Source: Patescibacteria group bacterium (GTDB lineage Bacteria; Patescibacteriota; Microgenomatia; Levybacterales; UBA12049). Taken from it: a DNA stretch of 7,715 nt. Numbering within the stretch: the stretch's first letter is position 1; every line of letters begins with the position of its first letter. Under the pieces are notes generated by a model that was not told the DNA's origin, ran no database searches, and saw nothing but the letters and a program-made list of their open reading frames with translations. The stretch spans positions 1-7,715 of the forward strand of contig JAMCYD010000033.1 of the NCBI GenBank assembly GCA_023473785.1, read 5' to 3'. Below are positions 1-6,188 of this stretch, piece by piece. The translations under genes and the position numbers were made by a program.

Positions 1-2
1 TT

Positions 3-698
3 TACGCAAACTTTGTTTGTGAAGACTCAAAGCTCAATCCCGCCATGGCGGGACAAAAGTCAAAAATTGAATTTCCGGCTATTGCTTTGGTTGTTTCCGG
101 CGGACATACCGATCTGGTTTTAATGAAAGACCGGAAAAAACTAAAATGGCTCGGGGGAACAAGGGATGACGCTGCAGGAGAAGCATTTGACAAGATAGGA
201 AGACTTTTAAAGCTTCCCTATCCGGGTGGACCTGCTATTGAAAAGGCAGCGCTAGGTGGTAATCCAAGAGCTTTTCATTTCCCACGGCCCATGATTGATT
301 CAAATGACTTTGATTTCAGTTTTAGCGGTTTAAAAGCTTCGGTGTTTCGTGAAGTTAAAATAATAAAACAATTGAGCGATAAAACAATTTCTGATATTTC
401 AGCATCTGTTCAAGAAGCCATTGTAGATGTTCTAATTTATAAAACTTTAAAAGCCGCGCAAAGATATAAAGTTAAATCAATTCTTCTAGGCGGCGGCGTT
501 GCGGCCAATCAAAAATTAAGAGATGAATTCAAGAAGAGACTCATAGCTCATAACCCTGAGCTCATAACCAGACTTTTTGTTCCGTCAAAAAGTCTTTGCA
601 CCGATAACGCTGCTATGATCGCGGCTGCTGCTTTCTTCAATTACAAAGAGGTTCCCTGGCAAAAACTCACCGCCAACCCCGAATTATACTTTGATTAA
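3..698 (+). CDS. tsaD: tRNA N6-adenosine threonylcarbamoyltransferase TsaD, 5'-truncated by window edge
   Basis: TsaD (Kae1/Qri7/YgjD family) transfers the threonylcarbamoyl group from threonylcarbamoyl-AMP to A37 of ANN-decoding tRNAs, working with TsaB and TsaE in the cytoplasm. The frame is open to the left edge and begins with YANF, the residues that normally follow the HHxxGH metal-binding motif, so roughly the first 110 residues lie outside the window. Visible motifs in order are SGGHT (96-110), GEAFDKIGRLL and YPGGPAIE, DFSFSGLK (312-335), GGGVAAN (489-509) and CTDNAAM (597-617), whose Asp (603-605) is the expected third metal ligand. The ATG at 45 is not the start: it lies inside a GC palindrome that seems to have added about ten residues in the loop before the SGGHT strand. 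The gene ends in TAA, and rmuC begins 46 bases later from its own promoter. The identity is secure; the effect of the insertion is unknown. Confidence 0.96.
   Translation, partial: YANFVCEDSKLNPAMAGQKSKIEFPAIALVVSGGHTDLVLMKDRKKLKWLGGTRDDAAGEAFDKIGRLLKLPYPGGPAIEKAALGGNPRAFHFPRPMIDSNDFDFSFSGLKASVFREVKIIKQLSDKTISDISASVQEAIVDVLIYKTLKAAQRYKVKSILLGGGVAANQKLRDEFKKRLIAHNPELITRLFVPSKSLCTDNAAMIAAAAFFNYKEVPWQKLTANPELYFD
38..53. repeat. Perfect 16-bp GC-rich palindrome inside tsaD
   Basis: TCCCGCCATGGCGGGA equals its own reverse complement. It is far more GC-rich than its AT-rich surroundings and lies in the tsaD reading frame, coding for NPAMAG plus part of the next codon. On both sides are similar stretches coding D-S-K-L-N and K-S-K-I-E, which could be the remains of a short target duplication. 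It could be a dispersed palindromic element tolerated in a surface loop. One window cannot show whether it is repeated elsewhere in the genome. Confidence 0.7.
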
Positions 699-729
699 TA
701 AGTTTTTTAACCGTTAGTGGTGATTTTTA

Positions 730-738
730 TGCTAGAAT
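730..738 (+). promoter_or_regulatory. Extended -10 promoter of rmuC, leaderless spacing
   Basis: TGCTAGAAT is an extended -10 element (TG, one base, TAGAAT). Six bases separate the hexamer from the ATG at 745, so transcription would start at or next to the A of the start codon. No Shine-Dalgarno is present and no good -35 box is seen, which fits an extended -10 promoter. The same motif and spacing occur before the helicase gene at 2308. Confidence 0.68.
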
Positions 739-744
739 AAGATT

Positions 745-1794
745 ATGCAATCGCAGTTTACCACCATCATTGCTTTAGTTGTCATAGGATTTACAGTAGT
801 AATCTACTTTATCAATAAAAAACTCTCCGAACTTAAGAAGCCGCAGGAAAACGAAACCCTTTTGGAATGGCTTAAATCCATGCAATCCTCCTTAGAATCA
901 ACCAATAAGACTTTAAACGATGCTCTTTCCAAAAGCTCAACGAATATGGTCAAAACTCTTCAGGAAAATTCCAAACAGCTAAACGAAAGATTAGATAAGG
1001 CAGCAGCGGTCATCCGAGATGTTGGGAAAGAAGTGGGACAGATGAGTGAAATAGGAAGATCAATGCAGGAACTTCAGGATTTCTTAAAAAGCCCAAAGCT
1101 TCGGGGAAATATAGGAGAACAGGTTTTAAAAGACTTAATTTCCCAAATGTTCCCCAGGAATAGTTTTCATCTTCAGTATCAGTTTAAATCCGGAGAAAGG
1201 GTTGATGCAGCTATAAAAACAGACGCCGGAATTTTATCTATAGATTCTAAATTCCCAATGGAAAATTATCAAAAAATGGTAAAGGCAAAAACCGAAAAAG
1301 AAAAAGAGGATTTCAAAAAAGAATTGATCCGGGATGTTAAAAAACACATTGATGCAATCTCTAAAAAATATATACTGCCGGATGAAGGAACAATGGATTT
1401 TGCCTTAATGTACCTACCAAGTGAATCTGTTTTTTATGAGCTGGCAAATATGCAGGACGTAATTGAGTATGCGAGAAAAGGACGGGTTTATATAGTTTCT
1501 CCTAACACTTTATATGCGCATCTTCAGACAATTCTTCTCTCCTTTGAAGGAAAAAAGATAGAAGTAAGGTCCCGCCAGGTTTTAAGACTTCTGCGTGCTC
1601 TTCAAATAGATTACGAAAAAGTGCAGGAGAATATGGGAGTTTTGGGAAAACATATTAACAACGCCTCGTCTCAATTTGCAAATGTTACAAGCGGATTCTT
1701 GCAGCTTGGCAATAAAATACAATCTGCGGGGTCACTTGAGGAAGAAAAAATTCAGGAAATAAGACAAATTTCAAAAGAAGGGGGTGAATTATAA
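745..1794 (+). CDS. rmuC: RmuC family DNA recombination protein
   Basis: RmuC-family proteins limit inversions at short inverted repeats in E. coli and are thought to act on DNA ends or branched intermediates; the exact biochemical activity is not settled. The 349 residues show an N-terminal membrane helix (about 6-24), a long charged helical and probably coiled-coil region (about 27-112), then the RmuC domain (about 113-325). The domain contains SPKLRGNIGEQVL, GERVDAAI and GILSIDSKFP. E125, D154, D167 and K169 (D-S-K) have the spacing of a PD-(D/E)XK-like nuclease core, a relation I recall being proposed for this family but cannot test here. The ATG at 745 is supported by the -10 box six bases upstream. 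The TAA stop directly abuts the ATG of the cupredoxin gene, so the two are almost certainly one transcript. It is shorter than E. coli RmuC (about 475 residues), mostly through a shorter coiled coil and C-terminus. Confidence 0.93.
   Translation: MQSQFTTIIALVVIGFTVVIYFINKKLSELKKPQENETLLEWLKSMQSSLESTNKTLNDALSKSSTNMVKTLQENSKQLNERLDKAAAVIRDVGKEVGQMSEIGRSMQELQDFLKSPKLRGNIGEQVLKDLISQMFPRNSFHLQYQFKSGERVDAAIKTDAGILSIDSKFPMENYQKMVKAKTEKEKEDFKKELIRDVKKHIDAISKKYILPDEGTMDFALMYLPSESVFYELANMQDVIEYARKGRVYIVSPNTLYAHLQTILLSFEGKKIEVRSRQVLRLLRALQIDYEKVQENMGVLGKHINNASSQFANVTSGFLQLGNKIQSAGSLEEEKIQEIRQISKEGGEL
1778..1787 (+). promoter_or_regulatory. Strong Shine-Dalgarno for the cupredoxin gene
   Basis: AAGGGGGTGA matches the ideal anti-SD complement AAGGAGGTGA at 9 of 10 positions and ends 7 bases before the ATG at 1795. 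It lies in the last codons of rmuC. It shows that the ribosome here uses SD pairing for an internal operon gene, while the first genes of units have no SD and seem leaderless. Confidence 0.8.
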
Positions 1795-2232
1795 ATGAAT
1801 AAAACTTTCATTACGATTATTGTGGTTTTGATCGTTGCCGTAGCAGTTATAACAATAGGTGGAAAACTTGGCAAAAAGGCAACAGCACCTGTGCCAAGCA
1901 CTACCCAAACTCAAACACAACAACAACCACAACAAACAGGCACTACGAGCGCCACTAAAGAAACTGTGGTAAATGTTACGGTAACTAAATCTGGATTTAA
2001 TCCGCAAACCGTTACGATTAAAGCTGGTACGAAAGTAATTTGGCAAAACCAAAGCGGCGACATGGCAACTGTCAATTCTGACCCGCACCCAACCCATCAG
2101 ATCTATCCACCGCTTAATCTAAACGGATTTGCGAATGGAGCATCGGTGCAACTTGTTTTTGATAAACCAGGTACATACGGCTATCATAATCATTTAAATC
2201 CGGGCCAGACCGGAACAGTAGTGGTTCAGTAA
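1795..2232 (+). CDS. Membrane-anchored cupredoxin-fold protein lacking the type 1 copper ligands
   Basis: Cupredoxins are small beta-barrel copper proteins, usually electron carriers outside the cytoplasmic membrane. This 145-residue protein has an N-terminal hydrophobic helix (about 5-23) with no lipobox cysteine, a Thr/Gln/Pro-rich linker (about 30-56) and a cupredoxin-like domain (about 58-145) with SGFNPQTVTIKAGTKVIWQN and a final GTYGYHNHLNPGQTGTVVV block. In canonical members the last loop reads Y-x-C-x-x-H-x-x-M; here the equivalent positions look like N132, N135 and Q138, and the whole protein has no cysteine. Four histidines remain: H98 and H101 (HPTH) and H131 and H133 (HNH). They could form a different, colourless copper site, or the fold may have another role. 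The gene starts directly after the rmuC stop with a strong SD, so it is co-transcribed with rmuC. The function is unknown and the fold assignment is by motif. Confidence 0.85.
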   Translation: MNKTFITIIVVLIVAVAVITIGGKLGKKATAPVPSTTQTQTQQQPQQTGTTSATKETVVNVTVTKSGFNPQTVTIKAGTKVIWQNQSGDMATVNSDPHPTHQIYPPLNLNGFANGASVQLVFDKPGTYGYHNHLNPGQTGTVVVQ

Positions 2233-2290
2233 ATTAAACTCTTGCAAGGATAATAAATACTCCGGTTACAAAGAGTAGTTAAAGTTGTTT

Positions 2291-2301
2291 TGTGCTAAAA
2301 T
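2291..2301 (+). promoter_or_regulatory. Extended -10 promoter of the helicase-nuclease gene, leaderless spacing
   Basis: TGTGCTAAAAT contains a doubled TG extension and the -10 hexamer TAAAAT (2296-2301). Six bases separate the hexamer from the ATG at 2308, identical to the rmuC promoter. There is no SD. TTACAA at 2266-2271 is too far (24 bases) to be a normal -35. The gap between the cupredoxin stop and this promoter holds no convincing terminator. Confidence 0.7.
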
Positions 2302-2307
2302 ACCCTA

Positions 2308-5172
2308 ATGAACGATGAAAGAGCATTAAACAAACATCAGCTCCAAGCTGTAAGACACGGAAATGGTCCACTTCTAATCATAGCAGGAGCCGGAACCGGC
2401 AAAACTACTGTTATAACCGAGCGGATAAAGCATCTTATTGTTGACAAAAATTATAATCCCGGAAGTATCCTAGCTTTGACCTTTACGGATAAAGCGGCGT
2501 ATGAGATGCAGGAGAGAGTTGATGTTCTTATGCCCTACGGCTACACCAATCTTTGGATCCACACTTTCCATTCCTTCTGCGACAGAATTTTGCGTGATGA
2601 TGCCCACATGATCGGACTTGACCCTTCATATAAATTGATTTCCGAATCTGAAGCAGTTCTTCTTATGCGAAAAAATATTTTTAACCTGGGGCTTAAAATC
2701 TTCAGACCCCTTTCGAATCCGACAAAATTTCTGGATGCACTTTTGACTCATTTTTCAAGACTTAAGGATGAAGACATAAGTCCCCAGGAATATATAGAGT
2801 GGGCAGAAAAACAAAAAAATTCAGAAGAAAAAAAACAATATGAAGAACTCGCAGATTCTTATAAAAGATACGAAGATTTAAAAATTAAAGAATCTGTCAT
2901 GGATTTTTCAGATTTAATCTCAAATACCCTCTTGTTGTTTCGCAAAAGACCGAATGCCCTGAGAAGATATCAGGATCAGTTTAAATTTATTTTAGTCGAT
3001 GAGTTTCAGGACACTAATTTTGCCCAAAACGAATTAGCTATTATGCTTGCCGGTCAGAGTAAAAATATAACGGTGGTTGCCGATGATGATCAGTCAATTT
3101 ATAGATTTAGGGGCGCTGCAGTTTCAAACGTTCTTCAATTTAAGAAAAGCTTTCCTCAGGCAAAAATAGTAACTTTAAATGATAATTATAGATCTACTCA
3201 GACAATTTTAGATGCGTCTTATCGGCTTATTCAAAATAATAATCCCAACAGGCTTGAAGTGGTTGAAGGTATCAATAAAAAACTTAAGAGCCATTCCTCC
3301 TCTCCGCAAGAGAAGATAAGAATTATCCATGAAGACCGCTTGGAAGACGAGGGGGATAAGATTGCCCAGGAAATAAAGATACTATCCAAAGCCTATGAAT
3401 ACAAAGATATTGCAGTTTTGGTTCGCGCCAATAATCACTCCCAGGGAATAACTACTGCCCTGGCTAGACATAGAATTCCTTATCAATTCCTAGGACCCGG
3501 TTATCTTTTCCAGCAAGAGGAAGTAAAAGATTTAATTGCATATCTTAAATTTTTAACCGACCTTTCAGATTCAGTTTCTCTTTTCAGAGTCTTGTCTATG
3601 GACATTTTTGGTATTTCCTATGTAGAGCTTAATTTTCTTCTAAATTTTGCAAAAAGAAATAATCTCTCACTTTTTGAAGCGCTTGATGATGTAAATTTAA
3701 ATTTTTTAAAACCTGATACTCAAAAAAAACTTGCGGATCTCAGAGAAATGGCCAAGCGCCATCTTGAGAAAACCAAAAAAGAAACTGCAGGACAAATACT
3801 TTATTATTTTTTGGTTGATTCAAAACTTTTTGAAAAGCTTAAGACTTCTGATTCCATCAAAGAAGAACGGCGCATTCAAAATATTGCAAAGTTCTTTGAC
3901 AGGATAAAAAATTTTGAGATGGAGAGAACGGATGCAAATATATTTACTTTGGTTGAGTGGCTCATGCTTATGATGCAAATGGGAGATAGTCCGATTGCCG
4001 CAGACATCGACATAAGAGATAAAAACGCGGTTAACATCTTAACTGTCCATTCCTCAAAAGGCTTAGAATTTAAAGTAGTTTTCTTGGTAAATCTTGTTTC
4101 GGACCGCTTTCCGTCGCGGGAGCGAAGCGAAAAAATTCCTCTTCCTGAAAGTATTATTAAGGAAAAAGCGCAGAAAGATCGGGATTTCCATCTTGAAGAA
4201 GAAAGAAGACTTTTTTATGTCGGTATGACCAGAGCCATGAATATACTATATTTCACGAGCTCAGACTATTACGGAGCAGGTAAACGTCCCAGAAAACTTT
4301 CGCCTTTCGTCTTTGAAGCTCTCCCGAATTTGAAAACAGAGAAAGAGAAAAAAGCACGAATACAACAGCTTTCCCTAACGGAAGTGCTTTCGGCTTATGA
4401 AGAAGATGGGGAGACAGAAGAAGAAAGACCTCCTCTTAAGTTAAGCTATATTACTTTTTCAAACCTCCAAATGTTTGACATATGTCCCCTGCATTATAAA
4501 GCGCGGGTTATTTTTAATATCCCTACACCTCCGGCAGCGGTTCAAAGCTTTGGTATTTCTGTTCATAATGCTTTGTATAGATTCTACAAACAACTTCAGG
4601 AAGGAGAAAAGCCAACACTTGCGAAACTTCAGAATATTTTTAAGAAAGAATGGATTTCCCAGGGATATGACAGTAAAAAATATGAAGAGGAGCGTTTTTC
4701 TCAAGGTCAAAAAATGCTTGATAAATTTTATAAACTGAATTGCAACCCGCCTGTAAAACCACTAAGACTTGAGGAACCATTTTCTTTTATTTTGAAAAAT
4801 GGTGTAAAAGTTTTTGGCAAGATTGACCGCATAGATCCTAAAGGCAAAGGTATAGAAATCATAGATTACAAAACGGGCGAGGAAAATCCTAAAGCGCAGA
4901 AAGCACACGAGCTTCAGCTTGCGATGTATGCGCTTGCGGCAACAAGAATAAAAGATGAAGTTTTAAATCGTGACCCAAAAGATATTACATTAACTCTTTA
5001 TTTTCTCGATGGAAATAGCAAGAAATCTATGAAATTTCCAAAAGATCACCTTGATGATCTTGAGGATAAGCTGATTGCTAAAATTGAAGAAATCGAAAAT
5101 AGTGATTTCAAATGCTCAGGAAATATCTTGTGTAAAAACTGCGAATATAAAATTTTATGTTCTGCGAACTAA
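2308..5172 (+). CDS. UvrD/PcrA-type superfamily 1A DNA helicase fused to a C-terminal PD-(D/E)XK nuclease with an Fe-S cluster motif
   Basis: It is predicted to unwind DNA 3' to 5' with ATP and to cut one strand, acting in DNA end processing, recombination or repair in the cytoplasm. Helicase motifs, in order: Walker A AGAGTGKTT (26-34), LTFTDKAA (Ia), LVDEFQDT (II, D231 and E232), DDDQSIYRFRGA (III, about 259-270), NDNYRST (IV, about 291-297), TVHSSKGLEF (V, about 579-588) and EERRLFYVGMTRA (VI, 631-643). From about 712 follows a RecB/Cas4-like nuclease: FGISVH (H753), GKIDRID (D840), IDYKTG (D853, K855) and LQLAMY (Q870). C726 together with C942, C945 and C951 matches the one-plus-three cysteine pattern that holds a 4Fe-4S cluster in AddB and Cas4. 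At 954 residues it is longer than UvrD (about 720) because of the nuclease. It resembles a one-chain AddA/AdnB-like enzyme. All key residues are present. Which partner, if any, it uses is unknown. Confidence 0.95.
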   Translation: MNDERALNKHQLQAVRHGNGPLLIIAGAGTGKTTVITERIKHLIVDKNYNPGSILALTFTDKAAYEMQERVDVLMPYGYTNLWIHTFHSFCDRILRDDAHMIGLDPSYKLISESEAVLLMRKNIFNLGLKIFRPLSNPTKFLDALLTHFSRLKDEDISPQEYIEWAEKQKNSEEKKQYEELADSYKRYEDLKIKESVMDFSDLISNTLLLFRKRPNALRRYQDQFKFILVDEFQDTNFAQNELAIMLAGQSKNITVVADDDQSIYRFRGAAVSNVLQFKKSFPQAKIVTLNDNYRSTQTILDASYRLIQNNNPNRLEVVEGINKKLKSHSSSPQEKIRIIHEDRLEDEGDKIAQEIKILSKAYEYKDIAVLVRANNHSQGITTALARHRIPYQFLGPGYLFQQEEVKDLIAYLKFLTDLSDSVSLFRVLSMDIFGISYVELNFLLNFAKRNNLSLFEALDDVNLNFLKPDTQKKLADLREMAKRHLEKTKKETAGQILYYFLVDSKLFEKLKTSDSIKEERRIQNIAKFFDRIKNFEMERTDANIFTLVEWLMLMMQMGDSPIAADIDIRDKNAVNILTVHSSKGLEFKVVFLVNLVSDRFPSRERSEKIPLPESIIKEKAQKDRDFHLEEERRLFYVGMTRAMNILYFTSSDYYGAGKRPRKLSPFVFEALPNLKTEKEKKARIQQLSLTEVLSAYEEDGETEEERPPLKLSYITFSNLQMFDICPLHYKARVIFNIPTPPAAVQSFGISVHNALYRFYKQLQEGEKPTLAKLQNIFKKEWISQGYDSKKYEEERFSQGQKMLDKFYKLNCNPPVKPLRLEEPFSFILKNGVKVFGKIDRIDPKGKGIEIIDYKTGEENPKAQKAHELQLAMYALAATRIKDEVLNRDPKDITLTLYFLDGNSKKSMKFPKDHLDDLEDKLIAKIEEIENSDFKCSGNILCKNCEYKILCSAN

Positions 5173-5367
5173 AATTTTATCCTGAGTGAAACCGAATGGA
5201 CAAAATGCTCTGCAATACTGCTTAAATCTACTGTCTTAAAAATGCGGGAATTTATAAGTCCATCCCGTAATTATAAAGCTATTTTCTTACTAAAGCACCT
5301 TTTGTAAAGATTACTTTCTTAAGTCTTCAAGGAAAATTTAACAAATTAAGCAACCGTAGTCAAGATT
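5173..5367. other. Convergent intergenic region, no gene
   Basis: These 195 bases lie between the 3' ends of the helicase-nuclease gene and the minus-strand HTH gene. I see no open frame of note. They hold a possible degenerate repeat (5180-5200) and a weak stem GCGGGA / TCCCGT (5244-5249 with 5263-5268, 13-base loop). The stem is not followed by a T-run on either strand, so it is not a clear intrinsic terminator. An AT-only stem near 5333-5347 is also weak. Confidence 0.6.
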
Positions 5368-6102
5368 CTAAAGTTCTTCTATGATTGGGTCCCATGGAGG
5401 CAAGCTGTAGGTTCCAGAATATTCATCTTCTTTTAATTGACTTTTTTTAGAAACCCACATTATCCTAACGGAATCTTGCATTCTTAATTCTTTATAACGA
5501 TAAGCAATCTTACCAAAATTGATAATATAACTTTTACGTGTAGGGTTGAGAATCACCATTTCTCCAATTGTGTCAGGACTAATAGAAATAGCTCTAAATG
5601 TCCAGACAGGAAATGGAGTCTTGTTTGCATTCAAATATTCTGTTATTTTTATTTGTTCTTCCTCAGGCAACGGCTTTTTTGTGAGTAGGTCATAGACAAC
5701 AACACATTTATCAGAGAATAAGCTTCTACCAGGCGGCACTTTGGTTCTCTTTAATTGTGTCAAGAAATCTTCTTTTGAATTATCCCTATAACTAGTAACT
5801 TGAATATTTGATATAAAAAGCGTTTCTCGCTGATGAGGGAAGCGTTGACAAACGTAGCTATCAAATAAGGAATCCTCAGAGGCACTTAGCTGAATATATG
5901 TAGGAATCTCATCCCTCATTATGAACATTGCTAATGCTGTAATAGCCGTTATCCTAGCTTCTCTAACTGGTTTAAAATTTCCATTTTTTTCAATAGCTTC
6001 TGATCCAACTTTTTTGACAAGCCTATTGATGTGTTTATAAATTGCCAATGGACTAAACCAAATTTCTCCTATTTCTCTTTCTCGTATGCCTTTTGATAGC
6101 AT
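5368..6102 (-). CDS. Unrecognised protein with N-terminal LuxR/GerE-like helix-turn-helix
   Basis: I do not recognise this 244-residue protein as a whole. Residues 1-35 resemble the second half of a LuxR/GerE DNA-binding domain: SKGIREREIGEIWFSPLAIY continues into KHINRLVKKVG, with EIGE, SP and HINRL at the places of EIAE, SP and H(I/V)xxI in that family. The turn is one residue shorter than usual and the first helix (TPREREVLxLL) is missing. A possible fourth helix, REARITAITALAMFI, follows after a longer linker. Residues from about 75 to 244 form a mixed, strand-rich region with no motif I know, and no membrane segment. The start at 6102 is supported by a TATAAT box exactly six bases upstream; the frame upstream is open for only eleven codons and does not encode the missing helix. 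It is downstream of rnpB on the same strand and convergent with the helicase. It may be a transcription regulator with a new sensor domain, or a degraded one. Confidence 0.72.
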   Translation of the reverse strand: MLSKGIREREIGEIWFSPLAIYKHINRLVKKVGSEAIEKNGNFKPVREARITAITALAMFIMRDEIPTYIQLSASEDSLFDSYVCQRFPHQRETLFISNIQVTSYRDNSKEDFLTQLKRTKVPPGRSLFSDKCVVVYDLLTKKPLPEEEQIKITEYLNANKTPFPVWTFRAISISPDTIGEMVILNPTRKSYIINFGKIAYRYKELRMQDSVRIMWVSKKSQLKEDEYSGTYSLPPWDPIIEEL

Positions 6103-6108
6103 GAAGCC

Positions 6109-6114
6109 ATTATA
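6109..6114 (-). promoter_or_regulatory. -10 box of the HTH gene, leaderless spacing
   Basis: On the minus strand a perfect TATAAT is followed by six bases (GGCTTC) and then the ATG at 6102. The same six-base spacing is found for rmuC, the helicase gene and rnpB. TG stands directly before the hexamer, without the usual intervening base. No SD is present. This promoter supports the ATG at 6102 as the true start. Confidence 0.7.
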
Positions 6115-6188
6115 CAGCTTAAATTGAAATTTGATCTATTCTACGTCGCAGAACATTCGATATACGATGAGAATTGGAGGATTAAAAT

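Noticed and set aside
45..698. TsaD starting at the ATG at 45
   Set aside because: The frame is open upstream and encodes YANF, which belongs to the TsaD core; a start at 45 would lose the metal and nucleotide site. The ATG is just the centre of the GC palindrome.
1789..2097. Minus-strand frame opposite the rmuC/cupredoxin junction
   Set aside because: Shadow of the cupredoxin gene; it has no promoter, no SD and no recognisable domain.
2238..2278. ACTCTT / AAGAGT stem behind the cupredoxin gene as a terminator
   Set aside because: Only 6 bp with a loop of about 30 bases and no T-run.
4112..4131. GC-rich stretch GCGGGAGCGAAGCGA in the helicase gene as an inserted repeat
   Set aside because: The encoded RFPSRERSEKIPLP is a normal variant of this region in UvrD-like proteins, so no extra residues are evident; the base pattern alone is not enough.
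4459..4738. Short frames on both strands inside the helicase-nuclease gene
   Set aside because: They overlap the nuclease domain, whose own motifs are intact; they are shadows in other frames.
5244..5268. Hairpin GCGGGA / TCCCGT as a bidirectional terminator
   Set aside because: The loop is long (13 bases), one pair is a wobble, and no T-run follows on either strand.
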